A stretch of 14,492 nt of DNA from Desulfuromusa sp. (GTDB taxonomy: Bacteria; Desulfobacterota; Desulfuromonadia; Desulfuromonadales; Geopsychrobacteraceae), in assembly GCA_029933365.1 (NCBI GenBank), contig JAOZOH010000071.1:1-14492 (forward strand), read 5' to 3'. This document shows, piece after piece, positions 1-8,400 of this stretch. Position 1 is the stretch's first letter. Every line of letters starts with the position of its first letter. The notes below the pieces were generated by a model. The model was not told where the DNA came from, ran no database searches, and saw only the letters and a program-made list of their open reading frames with translations. The position numbers were made by a program, and so were the translations under genes.

Positions 1-62
1 CGTTGGCATGTCAAATGGTTACATCGATGCATGTGTTTTTTTGGGTGAACTCCTGAAAATTC
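1..62. other. Window edge downstream of moeA; no gene assigned
   Basis: This is the stretch just past the moeA stop in its direction of transcription. On the minus strand there is an AGGAG-like ribosome-binding motif at about 49-54. The next ATG (30-32) lies 16 bases away, too far for a normal start, and only about ten codons remain before the window ends. A following gene in the same operon is possible but cannot be called from what is visible. No clear terminator hairpin is seen. Confidence 0.4.
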
Positions 63-1280
63 TCAATATCCCAATGCAGTTGATGCTCCAAAGAGGTGAA
101 CGTCAATTTTTTCACCCGCGGCAAAAAAATCCCGCTCTGCTGCCAGCAGGGCAATCCCTTGGGCATTGACCAGGGTGCGCAGAATGCCAGTATTCTGATC
201 ACCAGCACTGCTGACCATCATTTCACCATCTGGGGTGATCTGTATAGCAACCCGTAAAATCTGCAGTCGTCCTGGCTTTTTCTTGATTGGTTCGCTCAAG
301 GTGGCGCGATAGAGTGCCTTAAGTACGGTATGATGACCCATCATTTTCAGCAGCGCTGGGCGAACAAATTCCTCAAAGGTCAGCAGGGTTGATACTGGGT
401 TGCCGGGGAGCGAAAAAACTGGTGTATTATTGTGCATCCCAAAAGCGGTTGGATGCCCCGGTTTGATTTTGATTTTCCAGAAAATCTCTTCAATCCCTAA
501 TTCTTCCAGAACTTCACGAACCAGATCGCGATCTCCGGCAGAGACTCCGGCAGTCGTAATCAGGACATCGGCCTGTAGCCCCTCCTTGATTTTTTCCCGC
601 AGACTGGACAGGTTGTCGCGAGCAATACCGAGAACCAAGGGTGTTGCACCAATCTCTCGAACTGCGGCAGCCAGAGCCCAGGAGTTGCTGTTGACGATCC
701 CGCTACTGAAGTGAGGTTCGTCAATTTCCTGTAATTCATCTCCCGTAGCGAGGATGGCCACACGGATGCGGGGGTGGACTGGAACAGTTGCCAGGTGAAA
801 TGAAGCCAGTAAGCTGATCTCCGCTGGACGGAGCAGGGTGCCGCTAGGGATAACCTGATCACCGGGGCGGATATCTTCTCCGGCCCAGCGGATATGATCG
901 CCCTTTTTTACTGTCTGCTGAATGGTTATTTGCTCTTGCACTGCATTGCAGTTCTCAAAGGGAATCACCGCATCGGCTCCCTGTGGAATCGGTGCTCCAG
1001 TCATGATTTTAACCACTGTTCCCGGTTTGACTGGATCAGCAGAAGTTTTCCCCGCCGGAAGATATCCTGCTACGGGGAGATTGGTTCCGACCGTACAATC
1101 TGCTGCACGAACAGCATAACCATCCATTGCCGAATTGTTGAAGCTTGGTAAGGGTTGATCTGCGATGATATCTGTAGCGATGGCTCGGCCTGCTGCATCC
1201 AGGAGGGGAACCTTTTCAGGCGTAAGGATCGGAACCGTGTCGAGTATTTGTTGGCGGGCTTGATAAAATGAGATTGCCAT
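63..1280 (-). CDS. moeA: Molybdopterin molybdenumtransferase MoeA
   Basis: MoeA inserts molybdate into adenylylated molybdopterin, the last common step of molybdenum cofactor synthesis in the cytoplasm. The 405-residue product has the usual family length and layout: the N-terminal region with NSAMDGYA (residues 49-56), MTGAPIPQGADAV (93-105), then the MoCF-binding domain with ATGDEL (178-183), TTAGVSAGDRD (242-252) and LPGNPVS (291-297), and a C-terminal beta domain. The conserved acidic residues near D53, E109, D181 and D250-D252 match positions important in the Escherichia coli enzyme. The ATG at 1280 is preceded on the minus strand by AAGGAG (1286-1291) with seven bases of spacing, supporting this start. 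No other cofactor gene is visible, so it is either single or the head of an operon leaving the window. A repeat element begins only 24 bp upstream of the start codon. Confidence 0.96.
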   Translation of the reverse strand: MAISFYQARQQILDTVPILTPEKVPLLDAAGRAIATDIIADQPLPSFNNSAMDGYAVRAADCTVGTNLPVAGYLPAGKTSADPVKPGTVVKIMTGAPIPQGADAVIPFENCNAVQEQITIQQTVKKGDHIRWAGEDIRPGDQVIPSGTLLRPAEISLLASFHLATVPVHPRIRVAILATGDELQEIDEPHFSSGIVNSNSWALAAAVREIGATPLVLGIARDNLSSLREKIKEGLQADVLITTAGVSAGDRDLVREVLEELGIEEIFWKIKIKPGHPTAFGMHNNTPVFSLPGNPVSTLLTFEEFVRPALLKMMGHHTVLKALYRATLSEPIKKKPGRLQILRVAIQITPDGEMMVSSAGDQNTGILRTLVNAQGIALLAAERDFFAAGEKIDVHLFGASTALGY

Positions 1281-1304
1281 ATCAACTCCTTGAATTTATT
1301 CAGT

Positions 1305-1360
1305 AAAACCGGGGCTGTCCCGGGGTTTTGCGGCGCAAACCACCGAGTCCGTAAACATCC
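1305..1360 (+). repeat. Dispersed palindromic repeat, short copy
   Basis: This segment matches part of the repeat at the right end of the window, in the same orientation. Shared blocks are GGGGCTGTCCC (1311-1321; 14393-14403), a run around TTTTGCG...AACCACCG (19 of 24 positions by my hand alignment from 1322), and CCGTAAACA (1349-1357; 14440-14448). It lacks the second half that makes the right-hand copy a large inverted repeat. On its own it can fold: AAAACC (1305-1310) pairs with GGTTTT (1324-1329) around a GGG/CCC core. It sits directly upstream of moeA, so it may overlap that promoter. Confidence 0.7.
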
Positions 1361-1405
1361 GATTAATAACCAACAAGGTCGCGGGGTTGTGCCCCCGCTC
1401 GGCGC

Positions 1406-1437
1406 CTTACTTTTTTTGTACACCACAAAAGAGTAAG
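1406..1437. repeat. Long intergenic hairpin
   Basis: The left arm (1406-1419) begins CTTACT and ends TTTTTTTGT. The right arm (1425-1437) is ACAAAAGAGTAAG. They pair over 13 positions with a single bulge or mismatch around a 5-base loop (1420-1424). It is flanked by a second, outer pairing of GGCGCCTT (1401-1408) with AAGGTGCC (1444-1451), one G-U pair included, which competes for a few shared bases. Neither strand shows a T-run directly after the stem, so it is not a standard terminator. Confidence 0.65.
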
Positions 1438-1498
1438 CAGAAAAAGGTGCCCGACCTCCTTGCCCTTCGGGTACCCTCCATTACACTATACTTTACAG

Positions 1499-1540
1499 CG
1501 AAGAAAAAAAACTCGCTTTCGGCTCAAAAATTTTTCTTCG
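1499..1540. repeat. 10-bp perfect inverted repeat, AT-rich
   Basis: CGAAGAAAAA (1499-1508) is the exact reverse complement of TTTTTCTTCG (1531-1540), with 22 bases between. Read on the minus strand, downstream of uvrB, the distal arm lies within a T-rich run. It could therefore take part in ending uvrB transcription, but the long loop makes that uncertain. Confidence 0.5.
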
Positions 1541-1625
1541 AATTCCTGCAAAGTTCCGTTTCACTCCGGCTGCGTCACACGGGAGTTGGTGGTTAAAAAG
1601 CAAAATCCACCTTCTCAGCACTCTC

Positions 1626-3620
1626 TTAATATAATGCTAGTTCTTGCTTTTCTAATAATAACATCTGGTCACGTATTTCTGCCGCTTTTTCAAAATCTAG
1701 ATCGGCGGCAGCAGTCAACATCCCTTGTTTGAGATCCGCAATCTTCTTTTTCAATTCACCAGGGCTACTGTATTCTGCGGCAGCTTCAGCGACCAATGCC
1801 ATTTCTAAATCATCTTTATTTGACAGATCATCCAAAATTGAACGCATCGATTTCTTAATTGATTGAGGGGTAATACCGTGTTCTTTGTTATGGGCCAGTT
1901 GTTTTATCCGCCGCCGCTCCGTCTCATCGAGGCAGGCTTGCATTGATTTAGTGATTTTGTCAGCGTACATGATCACCCGGCCATCAACGTTTCGTGCGGT
2001 GCGGCCACAGGTCTGAATCAGGGAGCGAGCCGAGCGTAGAAAGCCTTCTTTATCCGCATCAAGGATGGTGACCAATGCCACTTCCGGAATATCAAGCCCC
2101 TCGCGGAGCAGGTTGATGCCGACTAACACATCAAATTCTCCTTCCCGCAGGGCGCGAATAATCTGTACCCGTTCAAGGGTGTCGATGTCGGAATGGAGGT
2201 AGTTGACGCGGATATTCAACTCCTGCAGATAACCGGTGAGATCCTCCGCCATCCGTTTGGTTAACGTCGTCACCAGGACCCGTGCATTGTTTCTGACAGT
2301 CTTGTGGATTTCTTCGATCAGATCATCGACCTGTTCAGTGGCAGGGCGGATTTCTATCGGCGGGTCAACCAGGCCGGTCGGTCGGATAATCTGCTCAACA
2401 AAAACACCGTGCGCTTTTTCCATTTCATAATCGGCGGGGGTGGCGGAGACGTAGGTGGTCTGCGGCTGTCGCTGTTGAAATTCTTCGAACATCAATGGGC
2501 GGTTATCGAGCGCTGAGGGGAGGCGAAAGCCATAGTTGACCAGAGTTTCCTTGCGGGAGCGATCCCCTCGATACATTCCCCCAACCTGGCTGACACTAAC
2601 GTGGCTTTCATCGATAAACATCAGGGCATTGTCGGGCAGATAAGAAAGTAGGGTTGCCGGTGGCTCTCCGACCTGACGCCCGTCAAGAAAGCGGGAATAA
2701 TTTTCAATCCCCTGGCAATAACCCATCTCCTCAATCATCTCGATATCAAACAAAGTTCGCTGCTCGATTCTTTGTGCTTCCAACAGCATGTTGCGTTCCT
2801 GAAAATACTGAATGCGATGCTGCAATTCGTCCTGAATTTCACCAATAGCGCGTTTCAAAGTTGGCTTGGTTGCAACGTAATGGCTGGCGGGGAAAATTGC
2901 AGTACGGTCGAGGCGGTCAATCACCTTGCCACGCAGGGGATCAATCTCGCTGATGGCTTCGATCTCATCACCAAAAAACTCAATCCGTAGCGCCCGTTTC
3001 TCTTCATAAGCAGGGAAGATTTCAACACTGTCACCACGAACCCGGAAGGTGCCACGATGGAAATCAATATCATTCCGTTCGTACTGAATTTCAATCAGGT
3101 TATGGAGAAACTTGTTGCGGTCGAGTTCCATCCCTGTTTGCAAATTCACTAACATCCCATAGTAGGCTTCTGGAGAACCGAGGCCATAAATGCAGCTGAC
3201 CGAAGCAACAATCAGCACATCCCGGCGCGATAATAGCGAACGGGTGGCACTGTGGCGTAACTTATCAATCTCTTCATTGATGGAACTGTCTTTATCAATA
3301 AAGGTATCGGTTGAAGGAACGTAGGCTTCCGGCTGGTAGTAATCGTAGTAGCTGACAAAATATTCGACGGCATTATCGGGAAACAACTCCTTGAATTCTC
3401 CGTAGAGCTGCGCTGCCAGGGTTTTATTGTGAGCCAGCACCAAAGTTGGACGTTGCAGTTGGTTGACCACATTGGCCATAGTAAAGGTTTTCCCTGAACC
3501 GGTAACACCAAGTAACACTTGATGCCGGTCGCCGCGCTCGATTCCTTCAACCAGCTCCTGAATCGCCTGAGGTTGATCTCCACAGGGTTGATAGTCAGAT
3601 TGCAATCTAAATTGAGCCAT
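1626..3620 (-). CDS. uvrB: UvrABC system protein B (excinuclease subunit B)
   Basis: UvrB is the damage-verifying helicase-like core of nucleotide excision repair. It is loaded by UvrA, separates the strands at the lesion with a beta-hairpin and recruits UvrC. From the start chosen here the product is 664 residues, the normal family length. Visible elements are Walker A GVTGSGKT (38-45), the beta-hairpin tyrosine stretch [12 protein letters not shown] (91-102), the DEAD-like FIDESH (335-340), motif [11 protein letters not shown] (536-544) and a C-terminal UVR domain (about 623-658) that contacts UvrC. The open frame extends to 3905, but that extension would overlap the divergent gene and is not UvrB-like. 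MAQFRLQ at 3620 is the family-like beginning and has an AGG-rich ribosome-binding motif (GGATAGG) just upstream. A start at 3632 adding four residues is the alternative. I saw no clear LexA-type SOS box upstream. Confidence 0.97.
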   Translation of the reverse strand: MAQFRLQSDYQPCGDQPQAIQELVEGIERGDRHQVLLGVTGSGKTFTMANVVNQLQRPTLVLAHNKTLAAQLYGEFKELFPDNAVEYFVSYYDYYQPEAYVPSTDTFIDKDSSINEEIDKLRHSATRSLLSRRDVLIVASVSCIYGLGSPEAYYGMLVNLQTGMELDRNKFLHNLIEIQYERNDIDFHRGTFRVRGDSVEIFPAYEEKRALRIEFFGDEIEAISEIDPLRGKVIDRLDRTAIFPASHYVATKPTLKRAIGEIQDELQHRIQYFQERNMLLEAQRIEQRTLFDIEMIEEMGYCQGIENYSRFLDGRQVGEPPATLLSYLPDNALMFIDESHVSVSQVGGMYRGDRSRKETLVNYGFRLPSALDNRPLMFEEFQQRQPQTTYVSATPADYEMEKAHGVFVEQIIRPTGLVDPPIEIRPATEQVDDLIEEIHKTVRNNARVLVTTLTKRMAEDLTGYLQELNIRVNYLHSDIDTLERVQIIRALREGEFDVLVGINLLREGLDIPEVALVTILDADKEGFLRSARSLIQTCGRTARNVDGRVIMYADKITKSMQACLDETERRRIKQLAHNKEHGITPQSIKKSMRSILDDLSNKDDLEMALVAEAAAEYSSPGELKKKIADLKQGMLTAAADLDFEKAAEIRDQMLLLEKQELALY

Positions 3621-3749
3621 TTTCCTATCCATGATGAAATATTTAAAAAACTTGATAATCTTTGGTTGACAGGACACAAACAGAAGTTCAATATCCCGCT
3701 TCTTTTGCCCCAAAGTAAGTTTATGATGTTTATTGTAGGAGAATAAGAT
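3621..3749. promoter_or_regulatory. Divergent promoter region of uvrB and the YitT-family gene
   Basis: These 129 bp separate two divergent genes and must hold both promoters. On the plus strand a perfect TTGACA (3666-3671) is followed after 17 bases by CAATAT (3689-3694), a weak -10 matching three of six consensus positions, so this is a plausible promoter for the rightward gene. The rightward gene also has a strong AGGAGA ribosome-binding site (3737-3742), seven bases before its ATG. I could not place a confident uvrB promoter. I looked for CTGT-N8-ACAG and GAAC-N4-GTTC SOS operators and found none. Confidence 0.45.
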
Positions 3750-4613
3750 ATGACCAGTAAAAAACGCAAATATGTTTATTCGGTTTTCTGGAATTGTGGG
3801 CTGATAATCATTGGTACCCTGATTCAAACAGTTGTTCTTAAGGGGATTGCTGCACCGCAACAGTTTATCCCCGGTGGTTTGTTCGGGATTGCATCCTTGA
3901 TTCATTATCAGACCGAATGGCTGAATCCGGGGTTCCTTTATCTGGGTCTGAACATCCCGATGTTTATTCTCGGCTATATATTCGTGTCGCGACGCTTTCT
4001 CTGGTACAGCGCACTGGCGATGTTGACGGTTTCAATATCTTATCAGTTTATCAATATTCCGATTCATATCGATAATCAACTTTATGCGGCCATTGTTTTC
4101 GGCGCTATTTTTGGTGTTGGCAGCGGGATGGTTCTACGCTCACTAGGATCAAACGGTGGTGCCGATGTCCTGGCGATTATCCTGTATCAGAAATATAACC
4201 TTGGGGTCGGTAAGTTCTCCTTTGGTTTTAATTTAATTCTCTATCTGGTCTGTATTTTTTCGATGCCGGTTGAGCTGGTGATTGCGTCAATGATAGCGGT
4301 ATTTATCGCTGCCCAGATGATTGACTATACCCTGTCATTATTCAGTCAGCGTAAACTGGTTTTTGTCATCTCGCCGCAGTCAGAAGCGATCGCTGATCAG
4401 GTGATGAGCCATTTAAAAATCGGGACAACACTGGTGCCAGCAGTTGGAGCCTATCGCCGGGAGGCAAAAACGGTGTTAATGGTGGTGATTAACAACATTC
4501 AGCTCAAGCGCCTGGAAGAGATTGTCTTCACGGTGGATGAGCACGCATTGTTTATCATTGAAAATACCTTTAACGTGCTGGGGTCGACTTTTTCCAAGCG
4601 CAAACTCTATTGA
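3750..4613 (+). CDS. YitT family membrane protein (DUF161 plus C-terminal DUF2179)
   Basis: This is a 287-residue integral inner-membrane protein of the YitT/YpjC family, whose biochemical role is not established; some members are annotated as transporters. The N-terminal two thirds hold about five or six hydrophobic segments (roughly 12-32, 41-56, 62-80, 83-101, 110-130, 155-195). They include the family signatures IPGGLFGIA (40-48) and GSNGGADV (133-140). Residues about 201-285 form a soluble DUF2179 domain starting RKLVFVIS, a small alpha/beta domain thought to be regulatory. The ATG at 3750 has AGGAGA seven bases upstream. It is divergent from uvrB and convergent with the M23 peptidase gene (36-bp gap), so it is probably transcribed alone. 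I assign the family confidently but no substrate. Confidence 0.9.
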   Translation: MTSKKRKYVYSVFWNCGLIIIGTLIQTVVLKGIAAPQQFIPGGLFGIASLIHYQTEWLNPGFLYLGLNIPMFILGYIFVSRRFLWYSALAMLTVSISYQFINIPIHIDNQLYAAIVFGAIFGVGSGMVLRSLGSNGGADVLAIILYQKYNLGVGKFSFGFNLILYLVCIFSMPVELVIASMIAVFIAAQMIDYTLSLFSQRKLVFVISPQSEAIADQVMSHLKIGTTLVPAVGAYRREAKTVLMVVINNIQLKRLEEIVFTVDEHALFIIENTFNVLGSTFSKRKLY

Positions 4614-4649
4614 CTCTGGATGTCACCCTTTTTGTTTTCTTTTGCGGAT

Positions 4650-5477
4650 TCAGTTGTGTTTTGGCATCGGGGGTACCAGAAGGGCCGGATCAAGGCGCTG
4701 GTCAAACCAGTTAATCCGCCAGTCAAGATGAGGCCCGGTGACCCGGCCGGTTGCGCCGACCTCAGCAATAGCCTCTCCTTGAGCGATCTGATCGCCAACC
4801 TTGACAAGAATTTTACTCAGATGGAGAAAAGTAGAAGAAAGTCCGTGCCCATGATCCATGATCAGAGTTGCCCCGGAAAAGAACATCCCCGGATGTGCTA
4901 GAGTGATAACCCCTCCTGCTGGGGCTTTGACCGGTGTACCTGTGGGGGCAGCGATATCGATACCAAAATGGGGTCGCCGTGGCTCACCATTCAAGATACG
5001 TTGGCTACCGTAAATTCCGCTGATACGGCCAATCACCGGCCAGATAAATTTTTCTTGAAAATTCAACCGGGTACTGTTCTGTCGCCGGGCTCTTGCAACC
5101 CCCTTCGCCTCTTGTCCAATCCGGCGCAGGTCTTCTTTGGTTGGATTCATCATCCGCTTGCTGATACCGTTGATTTTTTGGATATCATATTTACGCTGTT
5201 TGAGTTTAATTGCTTGTTGATGAGCGGTCCCGTCAGGATCGATCAGGGTCAGAGTTTGCTCAAGTGATACATCACGGCCAAATCCGAGAATGAAGGACCC
5301 ATCTGGCGCAATTTTTAACTGTCGGTCAGCGTAGAAAACCTGGGCCCCTGAATCAACATGGCCGCGCAATAAGCCACTTTGGGTAGGGGAGCCTTCTAAC
5401 TGCAGGTCAGCAAGGCTGAGAGTTGGAACGCTGCTAAATAAAACCACCAGGATAAAATGGAATAGATAATTTCTCAT
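4650..5477 (-). CDS. Secreted M23 family metallopeptidase (LytM-like peptidoglycan peptidase)
   Basis: The 275-residue product has a signal peptide (hydrophobic 6-20, likely cleaved after SLA at 23), so it acts in the periplasm. A beta-rich N-terminal region (about 25-140) precedes the M23 domain (about 145-265). M23 enzymes are zinc peptidases that cut peptide cross-links of peptidoglycan. Seen here are HFGID (H170, D174, expected zinc ligands), HGHGLSSTFLHLS (H219, expected catalytic) and GPHLDW (H250-L251-D252). The usual HxH is therefore HxD: the second histidine, normally a zinc ligand, is aspartate. From memory this HLDW form is shared by a proteobacterial subfamily, so it is probably not a defect, but activity is unproven. 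The gene follows the DUF748 gene by 17 bp and is likely co-transcribed with it. Its ribosome-binding site is weak: AAGGG overlaps the end of the upstream gene and lies about 13 bases from the ATG. Confidence 0.93.
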   Translation of the reverse strand: MRNYLFHFILVVLFSSVPTLSLADLQLEGSPTQSGLLRGHVDSGAQVFYADRQLKIAPDGSFILGFGRDVSLEQTLTLIDPDGTAHQQAIKLKQRKYDIQKINGISKRMMNPTKEDLRRIGQEAKGVARARRQNSTRLNFQEKFIWPVIGRISGIYGSQRILNGEPRRPHFGIDIAAPTGTPVKAPAGGVITLAHPGMFFSGATLIMDHGHGLSSTFLHLSKILVKVGDQIAQGEAIAEVGATGRVTGPHLDWRINWFDQRLDPALLVPPMPKHN

Positions 5478-5494
5478 ATTGAATCAGTTGCCCT

Positions 5495-8400
5495 TTACTT
5501 ACTGCTGATATTAAATTCAACTCGGCTTGCCGGGCCCTCCTTGGGCGATTGATAGATATCTTCTTTTTTCAGAAAAAGCCTTGGTTTAATTTCTTCATTG
5601 ACTGTTACCAGCGCATCACGCACTGCCATGGCTCGTGATTTGGCCAGTTCAGCCATTTGCTCCTCTTCTGCCAGAATGTTAGCCAACAACAGTTTTTCCA
5701 TTTCCTCTGGAGGAAGCTTTTTCAGTATCCCAATAAAATTCTTTGGCCGTGGGAAATTGGCTTTTTTATAAACAGTTAATAAAATGTCCGGGTACTCTTC
5801 AGCGCTGACAACAACCTCTTCTTTTGTTGTCGGGGGCTTGCCAGCTTCTTCCAGATCCCGCCATTTTGCGTCCACCAGCATTTGCCGCAGTTGTTCTTGT
5901 CGGTAAGCTTCCGGATCTTGTTCTTTATCCGCAAAAGCACTGATTTCCAGGGTCAAGGCAGGTCGTTTGGCAAGCATCTCCGCTAAAGTTTCAAGCTTTG
6001 TCAATTGTTCTGCATCGATGGTTGCCAGCCCACTGGCAAACATGATCCCGGAAAAATCTTCATCCCCGCCGAGCATTGAAGCCAGCAGGGAGAATGGGGA
6101 TGTTGCCGCTTTGACCAGCAGGTTTTTGAGAACCGTAAAGATAGCGCCACCCAAACTGAAATCAGGATCGCTCAGATCTCCGGAAATAGGAATATCAAGG
6201 TGAATTTCATCGTTGCTGTCCTTCAGCAGGGCAACCGCAAAGGCCACTGGAAGGGAGGTTGCCTGGTCACTTTTTACTGTCTCTCCAAAGGTAAATTGAT
6301 CGATCATGATCTGGTTTTTGGCGCTGATCTTCTGGTGTTCAATCAGGTAGCTCAGGTCAAGATTCAATTTGCCCTTGTCGATAACATACCCGAGATAAGT
6401 TCCCGAGTAGGGAGTCATAGGGGTCAGATCAATATCTTTAAAACTGAGGGTCAGATCGGCAAACAGGTCACGGCTTAAAGGATTGATTTTGCCACTGATT
6501 GTCAGTGGTGAATGGTTTTCCAGTTGGCCACGTAAATCAACGTCAGCTTGCATCTGTTCGTCAGCAGTCAGTCCAGTGACCCGGCCACCTAATTTATACA
6601 TGGTGGTTGAAAAAGTACTTGGCAGATGCCGGTCAGTAAAGGCGACTGTTCCACCCTGCAAGGTTAAAGTATCAACCCGGATATCCAGCGGTGGTTCCGC
6701 CTCAGTAGTCTTTTCAGCGACGGTCGCTTTTTCAGGGCTGGATTGCTTGGAGTCCTTCTCTTTGACGTCAGGATCTTTCTCGGTGGCCGTCACACTGGTC
6801 AGATTTATTTGCCCCTCCGGGGTAATTTGGATATTGGCTAAATAATCACTCAAAGCAACATCTTTGATGTGAAGTGAAAAGGGGGCAATCTCCCCTTTAA
6901 TTCCATCCAGATTGAGGTTTTTCCAAGTGAGGAGTTCCCCGTCGCCAATGGGGTCGCGTAGATCAAAGTTGTTGACGTGGAGTTTGCCGAAAAAAACCCC
7001 GCTGAATTTGTCTGGCTGTTGTTTCAGATTGATCGCTAAAGTTGAAAAAAGCTTACCGTCTTTCAGGCTGATGTTCACCCCTTCTGGAACAAAATTGTTG
7101 AAGAAGCTCAGAGGGAATGACTTAATATTAGTTTGTACCTGAAGTTGCAGGGGCGTGTGGACAACGCTACCGTCAACTTTGATGCTCCCTTTTCCCCCGA
7201 CCTTTGCAGCGAGGGAAAAAGGGCTTTTCTCTGCGACAGGGTAGCTGAGATTTTCCGCATGGAGCTTGAAATCACGAATCTTGGCCCTGGGTTTTTTTGC
7301 CAAGCTGAGATCGGTCAACAGCAGTTTGAATTTTTGCAGATCAACACTTTCGGCACGAATTTTCCAAGGCTCTCCCGCTTCAGTATTGGCTTCCGGTTTG
7401 TTAAGTTCTGGTTCAGTACCCTCTGCCGCCGGTTGTTTCCGTAGCAGTTGCAGGGGTGACAAGCTGCCATCAGCCAATCGAGTTGCGGTGATGTCTCCAC
7501 CGTTCAATTGAATGGCACCTAAATTGATCTGTTGTTGTTGCATATCAAAAGAACTGCCGGTAACACTGAAGTCGGATAAAATGAACTGATCCTTGCCTGA
7601 GAAGGGAACCAGCAGATCACTTAGCGTCAACTGTGCCTCTTGAACTTGTATATTTCCATCTTCAGTGTAGATCATTTGCCCAGCAAGATTCAGGACCCCT
7701 TCAATTGGTGCCGTCAACAAACCCTCCAGATAAGGGTAGAAGGGTTTCAAGGATATTTTCCCAGCATTCAAATCCATCCTTGCCGTTGTTGGATTTATTC
7801 CCACCTCTCCACTGATTACAGTAGTAAGCTCCCGGTCAGTTTGCAGTGTCAGGATTGCAGCAGTTTTCTGTTCCAGATGGGTTGAAAGGTTATTCAACTC
7901 CAGATTGATTATCCGAATCTCTTCGGAAAACCCGCCGGGGACAAAATCATCGCGATAGTGAATCTGACCATCAATCAATGCCAATTTTCCAATCATCAGC
8001 AGAGGTAAGCTGCCTGCTGTTCCGCCTTCCTCTCCCTCCTCTTCTTCCACAGTGGAAACCACCTCTTTGGCTGGGACAATGTGCTGGAAATTCCAGCGAC
8101 CTGAACTATCTCGATCAACATAAAACTGTGGGTCGTAGATATCGATCGACACCAGGTTGAAATCCCGGGTAAAGAGATCCGCCCAGTCGAGATCAAGAAT
8201 CAGAGTTGGCATACTGAATAGCTCACGACCACCCAGTTCACGCAGATCAATATCTGAAAGAGCGAGCTCACCACCGAGCATCAACCTGGGTTTTTCGGTT
8301 CGGGAAACATGGTAAGAAAGGTCAATTTCACAATCGAGCATTCCCTGTTTGACGTCTATCGGTAGTGGAATCGGTGAATGGAATGCATAGTGGGCCAGAT

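Larger units (their letters stand above)
1361..1625. other. Intergenic hairpin-rich block between uvrB and moeA; no gene supported
   Basis: No convincing coding sequence is found. The open frames here (about 1387-1596 and 1460-1732 on the plus strand) have low-complexity, atypical translations, and the second runs into uvrB antisense. What it does hold is secondary structure: GCGGGG/CCCCGC (1381-1386 with 1393-1398), a long stem at 1406-1437, an outer GGCGCCTT/AAGGTGCC pairing (1401-1408 with 1444-1451), and a 10-bp perfect inverted repeat at 1499-1540. From memory, its layout resembles non-coding repeats often seen in proteobacterial intergenic regions. It lies downstream of uvrB and upstream of moeA, so it may also end uvrB transcription, although I see no textbook terminator. 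Confidence 0.6.

Noticed and set aside
11..208. Minus-strand open frame overlapping the moeA 3' end
   Set aside because: Most of it is an out-of-frame shadow of moeA and the remainder has no recognisable protein features.
1387..1732. Open reading frames on the plus strand in the uvrB-moeA interval
   Set aside because: The translations are atypical and low in complexity, lie over hairpins, have no ribosome-binding site, and one runs antisense into uvrB. They look like non-coding repeat sequence.
3621..3905. N-terminal extension of uvrB
   Set aside because: It is not UvrB-like, would overlap the divergent membrane-protein gene, and a family-like start with a ribosome-binding motif exists at 3620.
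4614..4649. Bidirectional terminator between the convergent YitT and M23 genes
   Set aside because: The gap is T-rich but I could not find a stem of useful length.
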